DNA of 64,000 nucleotides from Polyporus tsugae. Its lineage: Eukaryota > Basidiomycota > Agaricomycetes > Polyporales > Polyporaceae. The stretch lies in assembly GCA_024305745.1 (NCBI GenBank), contig JAHRBS010000014.1:565501-629500 (forward strand). Reading direction: 5' to 3'. The notes beneath the pieces are model-generated. The model was not told the origin of the DNA. It worked only from the letters and a program-made list of their open reading frames with translations, and did not search any database. Below, one piece after another: positions 19,807-31,515 of the stretch. Both the position numbers and the translations under genes were made by a program. Position 1 is the first letter of the stretch. Every line of letters starts with the position of its first letter.

Positions 19807-20754
19807 ATGGTGTCAGGATATATCACAACAGATGTACAGAGACGCATGCACGCATGCATCCATTCCCTGCTTTGGAGTGGACAGGCAACTCCCACGGAGA
19901 CTAACCTTGGGCATGAAGCACGCGCGTATATTCATGTCACCATGTCTCGCCGTTTCGAGTTCCTGCACTATTGTGACAATGGGACTTGGAAGACTGACAC
20001 TCTGCTTAAGCAGATGTACAGCTATGTCACCAAGGGCTTTTAAATTGAGAGTCCTGTGCCCAAGAAACGCAAGCAGGATGGGGGCAAGGACGACGCAAAC
20101 AAGTGGGCCAAACCAGACCCTCCGGCCTCCTCTCTCCTGCCACCTTCATTTGACCTCACGCTACTCCAGCCACCTTTGGTCAACCCTGCACCGCCCTCAT
20201 TCATGCTGCCATCATCATCTTCATCTGGCATGCCTCCGCCATTGTCTTTGTCCGGTTCCCCACCACCATCATCTTTGTCTGGTATGCCACCACCATCATC
20301 TTTGTCTGGAATGCCTCCGCCATCGTCTTTAGCTAGCATGCTCTTTCTGTCGTCCCCATCTCCAGGTACGCCGCTTCTGCCACTGTTTCCTTTGTCCACT
20401 GCAGCCCCACCATTGTCTTTGCCTAGTGCCACACCACTGTCACCCTCACCTGATGGGCTGCACCCGCAGTCTTTGTATGCACAGGGTCAGTCGGCTCTGT
20501 CTCCACCTATGCCACTCCCACCGCCTTTGACCGAGCCCATGCATGTAAGTGTCCAATTAGTTTCAATTTCCAAAGTCATTCAACTCCATGCACTGAACAA
20601 CATGCAGCCATCCAGTGGTCCACCAAAGCCCACAGCCATTGTCCCGGTGAAGACTCCATTGTACGCTCACAAATACATCCACACCGAGGATGTTTCTAAC
20701 TTCAACTTCATGCAGCGCCAGTGTCCAGATGCCCACTGGGCACCCTGGACATGA
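19807..20754 (+). pseudogene. Pro/Ser-rich protein with NLS-like motif, unknown family
   Basis: One frame interrupted by TAA at 20,041-20,043. The N-terminal part (RFEFLHYCDNGTWKTD) is followed by PVPKKRKQDGG, a classical nuclear-localisation-like cluster. A low-complexity region comes next, with four 9-residue units of the SGMPPPSSL type, and then a less biased end (AHKYIHTEDVSNFNFMQ). The CDNGTWK stretch resembles uncharacterised repeated proteins of mushroom genomes, which suggests a transposon-borne or multicopy gene. I assign no function. It may continue into the segment at 20,914-21,320 in another frame. Confidence 0.4.
20224..20331 (+). repeat. 27-bp minisatellite (9-residue unit)
   Basis: Four tandem 27-bp units encode SGMPPPLSL, SGSPPPSSL, SGMPPPSSL and SGMPPPSSL. 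The last units differ by only a few bases. Confidence 0.8.
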
Positions 20755-20913
20755 CATCGGCACACCGGAATCGAATCCAGCCAGCCCCCAGCCAAGTGGA
20801 CAGTTGTCAAGTGCCACAACCACATCCACCAACGGTTCAGCAATCCGGCCGTCCCAGTCACAGGCAAGTAGAGACCCCGAGCTTGCTCCCCAAGCAGGCA
20901 GCAAACCCACAAG

Positions 20914-21320
20914 GTGGTGTATGCCCAAAGACAAGGAGCCTGCCAGACTCGCATATCAGGAGGAAATTGCCAGCAAGCAGTACATATATTTTCCAAAGAT
21001 ATTCTACCATTCTCAGGCTGATTGAGGGCCATCATCAAAGGAACTTGTACCTTAAGCGTCTTCTTGATGTGGATCCCAACTCGGCAATTACCTACGGCCA
21101 ATTCAAGGACGTGTTCAGGAATCTGTCCAAGGATATACACAAGGTATGTGAAGTCCTTTGTGCTGTTCCTCAGATCCGGACTAATGTAATATTTGTCTAT
21201 CTTTGGGAACTCAACGAAGCAACACGTGAGGTGCAAAGGTGCGGCATTAATAGAGAGTATTACATTGTCATTAGTCAACTAACACTAACACACCCTTTAT
21301 CCAGCAGGCCAAACCAGTAG
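20914..21320 (+). pseudogene. Unknown protein fragment
   Basis: A frame carrying STYIFQRYSTILRLIEGHH, LYLKRLLDVDPNSAITYGQF and KDVFRNLSKDIHK has ordinary protein composition, followed by a possible donor (gtatgt at about 21,142). It may be a downstream exon of the Pro/Ser-rich gene. I recognise no family. Confidence 0.25.
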
Positions 21321-21394
21321 TTGCTTGAGGTTTCAATGCACCAACAATATACCTCTGGGTGCATGTATGTAGTCTGGCGATGTGTACTAGTCAC

Positions 21395-21420
21395 AGTAGT
21401 AGTAGTAGTAGTAGTAGCAG
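21395..21420 (+). repeat. (AGT)n microsatellite
   Basis: About seven AGT units followed by AGCAG. Confidence 0.85.
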
Positions 21421-21559
21421 TACAGTCTGGATGTCATCGCATTCCAATGATACCATTGGTTGGTTACTAGTACTGCGTGTGCGTGCAAAGATATCTGGAT
21501 CATTCAAAATAAATCCGCTGCCGGTGCCAGGTATGGCTGGTACGGCTCCCTGCTGCTGC

Positions 21560-21978
21560 TGTCACAGCCGAACAACTGTGCCACAAAACAAACAAAAGGG
21601 GGAGACTCACTGATGGAGACACACAGAGGGTGGCATCAGAAGTAGAGGATAGATTGGCCTAGACTAGAAGGCAGAGGATGGCAGGGGCTGTTAAGCTGCC
21701 TACAGATGATGGGGGAATAAATAAGAGACAGAATCTGAGGTCTCTGAGTCCACATCACAGCCCTTATATACTATACATGACAGGTGCACAGACCACCTGG
21801 CTTCAGGGCAGGCTTAGGCACTGATGGCAGGTGGGCCAGTCCAAAAGGAGAACAAAGAGGTAAGTACTATTACATAATGATGACCAGTGTCCAGGCTGGA
21901 GTCCGAAAATAGGTGAACCTGGGGTTAGGGTTGGTGGCTGTGACTGTGGTACCAAATGTGGCGCGAAAAACTGTGACA
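21560..21978 (-). repeat. Family-A solo LTR with target duplication
   Basis: A 419-bp copy of the repeat at 427-844, ending in perfect 8-bp inverted repeats TGTCACAG and CTGTGACA. It is flanked on both sides by GCTGC (21,555-21,559 and 21,979-21,983), a perfect 5-bp target duplication that fixes the boundaries. TATATAAGG on the minus strand gives the sense orientation. A solo LTR is the usual product of recombination between two LTRs of one element. Confidence 0.85.
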
Positions 21979-22319
21979 GCTGCCAAGGGAGGGTCAGTAT
22001 TATTCAACATCATTCATGAGCGCTCAAAAACAGTCCAGAATTTGAGATTAATACCAAATGATGGTGGATGCTCATCTGGTGCCCTCAACCATTCATCATA
22101 CTGGGAATCAACCCCAAATTTTTTCTGGTGACTATTCGGAGACTATTTGGAGTTGTCCCCATGTATTCTCAACATTTTCCAGACCTAGATAATCCAGAAG
22201 TTGTCTCATTGAATATACTTATGTCATGTCAGTCATGGCCTGATCAAGCACCATAACGTTACGTGTGCATGTTGATGGACTTCAACCCCAACGTGCATTC
22301 GCGTCTCCAGCTTTTCTCC

Positions 22320-23003
22320 TTAGCCCTCTACTCTCACTACCATCGCCCTTGAACTGGACTCATTGAGCTCACTAGCCCTCCTTCTCTGATCGGACATCCG
22401 AAGGATTGCAGGTGCGTCCCTGGCATTCAAAGAGACCGTTGTTTGTCCTGATTGTCGTTCTTCCCATTCTGGCAGCCTTCCTCCACCAAGTACTTGGGTG
22501 TAGCGTAGCGGATTGGCGGTAAGCACCCACATCATCTCATCATATCCACACTTAGTTTGGGCGCATACAGCCGCACTTGCGGAGTCGCATTGGTTAGCTT
22601 GTGCCAGGGCCCCATTGGTAAGTTCCCTTCTCCCCATATCATTGATGTTGGCACTCACACCGCCTATGTGCAGATGGCTCTGTTTTTGAGTACCCCGAGT
22701 TGCACCGTACGTAGATACTCGCCAATTCATATCTACACTTTACTGACCTGGTCTCGATACAGCCTTCCATACATCGCCACCTACTGTGACGCTCGCCGCC
22801 CGTTCGCCGCCGTCACCGCCAGTGGTATCCCCGCCGCATATAGTACTGCTACCGTTATTGATGTATTCTACTGTACTGTTGTGCGCAATGATATGCTCAT
22901 ATACCCGATAGATAAAAACTGAGTGTGCCAGTGCTAAAAGCAATCCGGAAAGGAACGACGGGCCAGCTAAAAGCGAGCCTAGAAAGTGCCCTGACGAGGC
23001 CAT
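22320..23003 (-). pseudogene. Possible membrane protein remnant
   Basis: An ATG at 23,003 starts a frame with one long hydrophobic segment (FLGSLLAGPSFLSGLLLALA), ending near a donor (gtcagt at about 22,735). A downstream open frame (22,320-22,690) ends in TVSLNARDAPAILRMSDQRRR. The short C-terminal LNAR-type motif recalls basidiomycete multi-spanning proteins of the DUF6534 type, but the central membrane helices are missing, so this is at best a fragment. Confidence 0.25.
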
Positions 23004-23009
23004 CCTGCT

Positions 23010-26000
23010 GAGCGTCTGGCTGGCAATCTGAAGAATATGTTGTGGGGAGGGGCAATTGTGACCTGGGACTAGCCCATCAGTGGCGGCTTACATAAGTGAG
23101 CGGGACGCATCCCAATCGCGTTTACACATGTCTAGCGCTCAGCATGAACGTCATTCCATGGTACACCCACCTCTCTCTACTGCTTGCTACCAGTACTAGC
23201 TTAATGCACACTTGTATTGGTCCTGGACCCATTTAGTTTACCACCAACCTCAAAATACATCATATTCATCATCACTTTGTCCGCCATCAACCTCGTGCTC
23301 AGTGCTATCAACTTTGTCATCCATCTCCTCCAAGTCCGAGTCACCTCCAACGCTCGCCCCACACACTCCTGGATGTCCTGAGGTAACAAACCATGTGGAG
23401 AAATAGCATCCTTCAAAGTGGCAGGGCTTCCAACCCAACAGTGTTCTTCTTTGACACCTTGATGGCTGCGCTCCCTGTCAGCCAGTCAATGGATGCATAT
23501 GTACTACAGTACCAGTCGAGTTGGAGTCGAGAGTGGCATTGATAATGGGTGTCAGTGACAGTGTTGGGAATCCTGGTAAGTCCCAGTAGCTTGGCCACCA
23601 CCATGTCCTTCTTCCGTGCCCATTCCACCCAGCTCCTCCCACTTGATCTGCTGGCCATGGTGGTGCTTCCGCTCCTGCCTGCTCCCATCCTCCTTGTATG
23701 CGGCGTGATGGAGGAACTAGTGCTCTGCATCAGTGAAAGTGTCCATGAAGTTGGCTGTCTGGTCCAACTTGTACCTCTCGCAGGCATTGTGCTGGTGAAT
23801 AGGTGCAAGATGAGCACAGACATGGTATGTCACAGACTCACAGTGCCCAGTGTGCCCTCATTGTTGTCTTTAGTCTGGGTGTGCTCAAGCCTTACTCCTC
23901 TCAGCGACACTGACACTGAGGGTAGAGATGAGGCCGCCGGAGTTGAATTCTGCGCAGAATCAATCTCAGATACCTTGGAACGCACTATGACGGTTTCGAG
24001 GTTAGGCAGGATGCGGCGAATGTGCACTGATGTGCATTGCATACGGATGCACGCATAGCCCATCACGCCGTGTACACCGTCTTCACGCACCTCCGACCAC
24101 CATCTTTGCACACCTCCGACCACCATGAGCATGTACCCACCACCGCTCCGACTTCAAGCCACCACGTTGCCAGCCCTCAGTGCCCGTAGGTCACCTCCTT
24201 ATGCCCCGGTCCCTTGCGCCACACCATCTAATGCCTCATCGACCCCTTCTGCCATCATCTTAACACCTATTTGAACCCTCCTGCCTGATGTGCGTGTTCA
24301 TATTGACCCAGCTGTGTTCGTACAGGACACTGTCCTCGATTAGTATGCGGCCGTTCTGTATTACATCCCTTCTTTGACGGACTCATCTATACACGGTGCT
24401 CCACTGTGTTGCGTGTATTTAGGTTTTGATTCTGCATCCGGAATGTTAGCTTCGCTCACCCCCGTATCGCGTCCCTGTGACCCTGCGTCGTCTCTTGTTT
24501 CCTCCGTCTCCCGCATATTGACCTCAACCTCGAACTTCATACTGATTGCAGTGTCCGGCCGACTTACAACTCTGTTCTACAGCGAGCCTGAGTCTGTCCA
24601 AACCCCTCCCACTCCTTCTCCCCACTTCCTCCCCTTCGTGCACGCTCGAACGAGCTCGCGACGCACCTCCCTCGCTCCCCATCCCTCTCCCTTCCTATCC
24701 AGGGATAGCGTCACATCAGCACTTATGTAAGCTCTGGGCGGGCACTTCCTCCTTCCACATATTTCAGCATGTATACGACCTTCCGGGATCATACTTTCTA
24801 CATAGCCCTTAGATTGAATTTTAGTTATATCCTTGGGGCTTGATTTCCGGGAAGTGTAGTAGAAACCATGTTTATTGGAAAGATATAAGAGAAATACCTG
24901 GAATTTCATGATTCTGTCCCCAAAGATCGCATTTTTGACCAATACATTGCTTAATTGAAGTATCAATACGCGTGTCTACTACCACACTCCAATGTGGAAT
25001 GTATGTTCCACCTCTTCAGCCACACTCGCGTCGAGCTGCGCGTCAGTATCAACGTGCCTCACCGTAAAAGGAAGGTCGGCGCTAGTCCGGGCGCTTATGA
25101 CCATCTCGCAGGCGTTGCCCCTCCCCATATGTTGTGAATATTTGGACATTTCTCACCATTTTCACCGGATAGTCGCGGCGACAAAGTCATGAATATACGG
25201 TGCATATTTCAACTTTTCTCCGGATAGTCCCAGAGAAAATTCGATCTGATCTCCAGTGTCATGATTCGATATAATTCGGCGGGGTTTTGACTGGGGTTCA
25301 TCTTCCCTGCTCTCTTCCATCCTCCTCTGCGAATCCCTTGAAGTAGCCGCACAATTCCTCGCACCAGTTACCATGTGTTGCCCAGTCGTTGATCTTCTCA
25401 CTCAATCCTCACCCCACCACCGCAGAAAGGATGCAAATGAAGTCCCATGTTCATGCTTCGTCCATCAGTTATATATGTAAGTATGCGATTCCCGCGTGGA
25501 TACCAGGGGTAGTTGGACAGGCAGTATCCGGGTAAGTAGTACTTACTTATTGAGAGGAGGAACGAAAAAAGCAGGGATCATGGAGTGACAGATGGTTGGA
25601 GGGATGGCACATGGAGGGATGCACAGCCCACACGGTTCGTTGATCCGCTCCTTCTGCGTCCTCGTGTGTGCGGGGTCCCCGTGCCGTGTCGCGCTCGATG
25701 CGCCTGTCCCCGATTTGTTTGGTTTGAACGCCTCCGTTGCTGTGATACGAAGAGCGGCTCATCTGCACCAGATTGTTGTCTCTGGTGGGGCCAGAAAAGA
25801 CGTCTTGTTAAGAGTACTGCCGCGCACGTCTTTTTGCGACGCATGTTTACTCACCACACTGCACGTCGAGCACGGACTTGTTCTCGCTCACCACCTGCGG
25901 AAGTGGGCGTGGTGGCACCTCGGCATCAGTCCGCTTGGACGATTTCCCGCCGCTCCCTCTGATGTTCGTCTTCAGGCATCTATCGCCAGGGACTGGTGCC

Positions 26001-26570
26001 GTGAAACGAGTCCCCGGAGAACATGACCGAGTTCCGCATTAAGGCGGACCTGCCAGAAAAAAAATTGAGCGTGATTCACTGGAGAAGAAAGCCCTCACAG
26101 CTCTGATATACCAAACAACCAAGAGGGACCTTGAAGTCGACGGAGAGAGATGTGTGCCATTTCGTCGATACTGTGGGCGCACCTCCCGGATCGAATTTAT
26201 ACTTCGACTGTGGTGCCGAACCTGAGAGACTGCGGTGCACATTGGCGGAGTAGTTGCAATTAATTCAGCCTGGTATCATGCCCGCCGACGTTGGTGGGAG
26301 GGCCTTCATCGAGGCGCTCCGTGCTTCGACTGAGGTTTGGAACTGTGGATTGCCTTCGGCGTCTGGCGGCTACAATCGGGTTGCGGGTCTACAAATGGTC
26401 TCTCAGAAAGGATCGCTAAAACTCCGCCGTGGAATCGGGCATGGGGTGCGGAGCAGCGGGTTCACCAAGTACGCTTGATGAACGGAGTGTTGTTGCCACA
26501 CGACTGGTCTCCATATGGCCGACATCCTAGTCTCCAGCTGGTGCGTCGCGTATCCGCATGGCCGTGGTGT
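23010..26570. other. No supported gene
   Basis: Short open frames occur on both strands but none shows a recognisable domain. A minus-strand frame around 23,250-23,440 ends in an acidic tail (SDLEEMDDKVDSTEHEVDGG) that may be the end of a decayed gene. The rest looks like intergenic DNA. Confidence 0.4.
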
Positions 26571-26574
26571 AAAG

Positions 26575-26580
26575 TATATA
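26575..26580 (+). promoter_or_regulatory. TATA-like box of the CBM5 enzyme gene
   Basis: TATATA about 100 bases upstream of the ATG at 26,679. Confidence 0.4.
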
Positions 26581-26678
26581 TGATCTCAGGAAGCAGCGCT
26601 AGTATCACGGACCTCCCCAACAACCTCTGCTCGCTCCTTTACCAGTCTCCACTGAAACACGACCGTTAGGGCGGCCCA

Positions 26679-29102
26679 ATGCCACGCCTCGCTGCTGCCG
26701 GACTGTTGCTCGCGTCCCTCTTAGTACGAGGCACCGCTGCGGATACATGGTGAGTCGCTTCAGTTCCATTCTCGAATGAACAGGACGCATGCGAAGTGGT
26801 GTGCACGAGTAGCGACTTCATACACAAACCAGTCGTGCCATCTCGGCGGTACCATGTCACTGTGTCGCACGTCAGTAGTGCGTGGCGAACGAACACCATT
26901 CGCTTACAACGTTTATAACAGGTGCGGTAAGAACTACCAAGCCGGGAGCCCAGTCGTAGCTCCAGGCGGCGAGTTCCCCACCCCAGCCAAGTCCTCGAGC
27001 GAGCTTTTGGCCTTCCGCTGCTCCCCCGCCATTAAACCATATCTTCCTGAGGATGCGTCCGCTTCGCAGACCTTCATCATCGATGCGCCTGTGGTTTACT
27101 CCCAGATTTCCGGCGCAGCCCCCATCGACCTCCCCATGGGCACCGGCTTCGGCATGATCCAGGTCACGGTGACAGTCGGCGGGAAGACCCTCGCGACCGG
27201 CTCGCTCTCCCCCAACGCGACGACCTCGCTCTCGTTCTCGCTGAAGGACCTCAATCCACAGTCGACGCCGTACGACGTCGAGTGCGCGGCCGTGTACGGT
27301 TCGAGCCAAACGTACACCGCGAAGACGCAGTTGTCGTACCTCCCCGCCCCGCCTGCAGGCCGTTCGGTGACGAAGATGGACTTGCGCACTGGCGCGCTGC
27401 TCGCGAAGCCCGCGAATGGCAATGGCGGCGACTACGAGACCGTCTTCCCCTTCGGCTTCTACACGAGCTTCGACTACCTCGCTTCCAACCTCGCGGTGAT
27501 TGACACAATCGCATCGCAGGGTTACACGGTGGTAAGCCGCATCGTCTGAAACGTCCGAGCCAATGCATCACTGAGGCTTGTGCAGATCCACCCTATCCCG
27601 CCGTTCAGCACGGATTCTCTGTCTCAGGTGATTCAGCGCATGGAGCAAGCCGGCATCTACCTGATGTACGACATGCGATAGTGAGTGTTTTCTCGTTCTC
27701 TTTCCTGTGCGGCGCTCTCCAACCTAACTCGCGCGCCCGTGCAGCACCTACCAGGTTCCCGCCTCCGTCACCAGCGAGGTGAACAGCATCAAGAACAGCC
27801 CCGCGCTCCTCCTCTGGTACACCGGTGACGAGCCCGACGGCACGTCCGACCCCTTCAGCGCTACGTCGGACGCGTACAGCCTCATCAACTCCCTCGACGG
27901 CTACCACCCCATCGCGCTCGTCCTCAACTGCGAGAACTACCACTGGTCCGACTACTCGGCCGGCGGCGACATCATCATGCAGGACACGTACCCCATTGGC
28001 ATCAACGCGACGTGGTCCGTCCGCTGGGTATGCCCATTACTACTCCCTTCTACCGCGCTAAACGCATCCACTAACCCACCAAACCGCAGGGCACTCCCGT
28101 CACGCCCGACTTTGGCGACTGCGGGTGCGACAACTGCAAGGGCGCGTTCGAGGACATCAGCACGCGCATGGACGAGTTCACGGACCGCCGCTTCGTGCAG
28201 GGCTGGGAGCACACCAAGTCGCTCTGGACCGTGCCGCAGGGCTTCGGCGCGGCCGAGTACTGGAGCCGCGTGCCGACGGGCCCCGAGTTCGTCGTGCAGA
28301 ACGCGCTCGCGATCAACCACGGCGCGCGCGGCTCCGTCTCGTGGAGCGCGCCTGCGTCCGCAGAGATCACCGCGGCGGGCGCGGGGCTCTCGAGCGCGAT
28401 GAAGACGTCGCTGAAGGACTACATCCTGAACCCGAGCGCGAGCTTCGTGCACAGCGTCGTCGGCCGCGTCGACGTCGGCATGTGGACCGTCAACGGCAAG
28501 ACGCTCGTGCTCGCGACGAACCTCAACTACGCGTCGGCGCAGTTCGATCTGTCCACGGTGCCGGGCGTGGGCAGCCAGGCGCAGAGCGCGGCGAAGCAGG
28601 TGTATGACAGTGGCGCGAGCATCCAGGGCATCGTTATCCAGCTCGACAGCACGGGTACCGGAGCCTTCATCGTTGGCGATGGTAGCGAGACCGTCTCGAC
28701 GACGACGAGCAGGTCCTCCAAGACGTCGACGAAGGCGCACACCACCAAGACCAAGACGTCGACGAAGACGAAGACCGGCACCACCAAGACGTCGTCGAGG
28801 ATGACCACGTCCAAGACCTCGTCGACGAAGACGACGCCGACGACGACTAGCGCGACGACTACGACGACCGGCTCTTCGGGCTCTTGCCAGGGCGCCTCCG
28901 CTTGGTCTAACAGTGTCGCTGTGAGTCCATCGTTCACAGCTTCTCCACCGATCGAACGAAGCTAACCATAGATCGTCTTTCGCAGTACACCTCCGGCCAG
29001 AAGGTCACCTACAACGGCCACCTCTGGACCGCCAACTGGTGGACCTACGGCAGCACGCCGAGCGGCTCCAGTGGCGACTGGACTGACAATGGCGCGTGCT
29101 AG
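26679..29102 (+). CDS. Secreted glycoside-hydrolase-like enzyme with C-terminal CBM5/12
   Basis: The first exon (26,679-26,749) encodes a signal peptide (MPRLAAAGLLLASLLVRGTA). Later exons at 27,586-27,680, 27,745-28,027, 28,090-28,920 and 28,986-29,102 join in frame. The exon between, ending at 27,531, has an uncertain left part, where an intron may lie at about 26,846-26,919. The core looks like a TIM-barrel hydrolase: an Ig-like front (VTVTVGGKTLATGSL), FPFGFYTSFDYLA, LLLWYTGDEPDG (an Asp-Glu-Pro site that could be catalytic) and IIMQDTYPIG. A Thr/Ser/Lys-rich linker leads to a chitin-binding CBM5/12 module (GQKVTYNGHLWTANWWTYG to WTDNGAC). I cannot place the core in a numbered GH family. 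Chitin or a related wall glucan is the likely substrate. Confidence 0.75.
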
Positions 29103-29722
29103 ATGATCCTAAACGGCCTGCCACTCACGACTGGGGCGAAGTGTACCGCCTAGCGAGCCGATGCACCCTCCATACGTAGTGAGGCATGCGGCGCGCCCTG
29201 GCGGCGGGTGTCCATGCCACTCTGGGTCTATGCAATCGAGGTCTCCAGTAGCTGTAACTTATTATAATACTATTTCATGTGGTTTGTTGGTTCATATATG
29301 GTTTACTTGGAGCTAGTTCTCCCTACACACACGATTTAAGCCGGCGCGAATTGTGAGGATTGGCCTCTTGGTCCTGGACCGGCGCGACTGCCGCCCCGCA
29401 CTGAATAAGAATCCAACATTTAATGGATACGGGGGACAATGCTCGGAGAGTCGGTCACTCGCGGGAGGCAGTCGTCGTGGTCGCGATGGTCAGGTCATCA
29501 ATGCAATGCGCATAACCCGCCCGTAGGGGAAGTCGGAGGCAGTCTCCGTCAACTCTCCCAACTCTACGCTCGCAGCATTTGAAGCGAGTCCATGAGCAGG
29601 TCACAGTTAACAGTAGACTGACATTACAACCCCCGTCTAAGCCTCTACTGCCAGTGACCGACATTCACGTCGACGTCCAGCCGCTGTTAACTATGTACAG
29701 GACCAACATTCGAAACAAGGGA
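29103..29722. other. Intergenic, 3' ends of convergent genes
   Basis: Between the convergent ends of the CBM5 enzyme gene and the first F-box-like gene. No gene or repeat is seen. Confidence 0.5.
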
Positions 29723-31304
29723 TCAGGTGACTCCCGGTAAGTGAACGGCGGCAAATGGAAAAATCTGCTTCATCATCTCCAGGAACACGCAGCACCTCTG
29801 AAACTCAGTGTCGGGCCCAGATGCCTCGGGACAGAGCACGTCATGGACGTGCAAATGGCGCAGCTGATGCGACGTCGGGGAGCCCGAGGGAGGGCTGGGG
29901 ACGTTCGCGACAGTGTCGATCCTCGCCCTCGGGATGCGAAGGGTGTGCAGGCGAGGGCAGTGGCGGGAGAAGGACGCGAAGGATTCGTAGTCTGCATACT
30001 GGACAAGATCACTGCCGCTACCAGTGTCCGAGCGATGGGCACGATGTTTATGTTCAAGCTTGAGGTCGAGTATCTCGAGGTCGGGCCAAGCTTCCGCCAT
30101 CCTGCAGAAATCCACGGACGAGTAGGACACGATGGGGCCATTGAAATCCAGCGACAAGTCGCAGAGAGTGCGCAGGGAAAGGAGGGGTTCGATGAACTCC
30201 GCGAGTGTCTCGCCGGGGTGCCGGGAGCCGCGTGTCATTTGTCTGGGCGATAAACACCTCCAGTCAAATGCCGCGAAGGAAGGGAATCGCACGGCCAAGG
30301 CGTCAAGACACTGGAACACCTCGATGTGGAGGTCGAGCGAACGCCTGTGCGAAGAGTCGATGGACAACTTGCGCAGGTGAGGAGCATCCATGTAGGTGAT
30401 TAGGGTGTCGGCGTCGTCCAGCCCGTCCATCCAGATGGGGAGACTCCGAAGCCGTTTGAATTGCACAGGGGTGCTGGTTGGTCCCGAAAGATAAATGGAG
30501 AGGGATTCGAGATCGGGAAGGGCGGCAATGGACGTGAGACAGCGTGAGTTGATTCTCGTATCAACTCTAAGGTCGCGCAGACGGGGATGCGATTGCGGGA
30601 GTGATTCCAAGTCAAGCACCGAACACGGTACGATCAGGGAAAGCCTTTCCAGGTTCGGTGTGGACGAAAAGCAGGATCGAAACGCAGCCCTGAGCTTCGT
30701 TTCCTGGGCGGTGCCCACCAGATCGAACTCGATGGTGAGTTCCTGTATGGACGGGTTGAGCAACAGTAATCTCCCAGAGTCGACCGGACACTGGCGGGAG
30801 TCGAAACTAGCGAAGTGCACGACGTTCAGGCGCGGGAGAATGGGCGTATCGCCAAGGATGGACGAGATTTGGCACCAGAGTGTGTCGTATAGGAGTGCTG
30901 AGGAGGAGGAACTCTGGGACTCGCCAACGCACGGATCGACGACGATTTTCCGCACGAGGGAGGTGTGTTCCCTGAATCTCCTCCAACTTGATCCATGCGT
31001 TTCGGGTGTCCCACAGAGTTCCTGGGGCACACATTAGCGTCACACTAGGTCACGCAAAGTCCGAGGAGCATACCAAAACAGGCCAACCTCCGTTTTCTTT
31101 GTGAAGAAGTTCCTTCGCGATCCCGACGACGCAGAGTAGGTGCCTCAACGCGTTGTCATCGGGGAGAGACCTCCACAGAGCAGACAGGGCGGGTTGCGTG
31201 AACGTGCTGTGGGTTGTTGCCAAGCGAGCTAAAGCCTGGCGAATAGAACGTCCCTCCGGATCGTGAGGGTCGACATAGGGGTCGGGATCAAGGTACGATG
31301 CCAC
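29723..31304 (-). CDS. F-box-like leucine-rich protein 1
   Basis: Two exons (31,304-31,074 and 31,021-29,723) join across a 52-bp intron (gtatgc to ccccag) into about 509 residues. The N-terminal part (FTQPALSALWRSLPDD, LRHLLCVVGIA) is the end of an F-box-like domain. The rest (SSWRRFREHTSLVRKI, then irregular leucine-rich repeats such as HPRLRDLRVDT and PDLEILDLKLEHK) is a solenoid likely to bind a target. F-box proteins recruit substrates to SCF ubiquitin ligases. No ATG lies in the first exon: codon 31,304 is GTG and an in-frame TGA lies just upstream. Either a short first exon is missed or the 5' end is damaged. It is paralogous to the next gene and to 59,977-61,600. Confidence 0.65.
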
Positions 31305-31515
31305 CTTTCACGAATATATGCTGAGGGTTGTGGGTGTTGAGAAAGAGAAGGAGGAAGAGAGGCAGGTGGAACGCGGTGGTCGGCTTCGGTATTCTCCGGC
31401 GGCGATCACCCGACACCTTCTGTCGAGCAGCAAGAAGCAACACAATGCAGACGGACAGTATAGACAAGACCTTATAGACATGTCCGCACATGAAGTGAAG
31501 TATAGCAGAACGAGC

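Noticed and set aside
20760..20780. tRNA B-box-like string (atcgaatcc)
   Set aside because: No A box or cloverleaf could be formed around it; no tRNA gene was recognised anywhere in the window.
23250..23830. Minus-strand frames with an acidic tail, possible transposase relic
   Set aside because: No transposase motif could be followed over more than a few residues in any frame.
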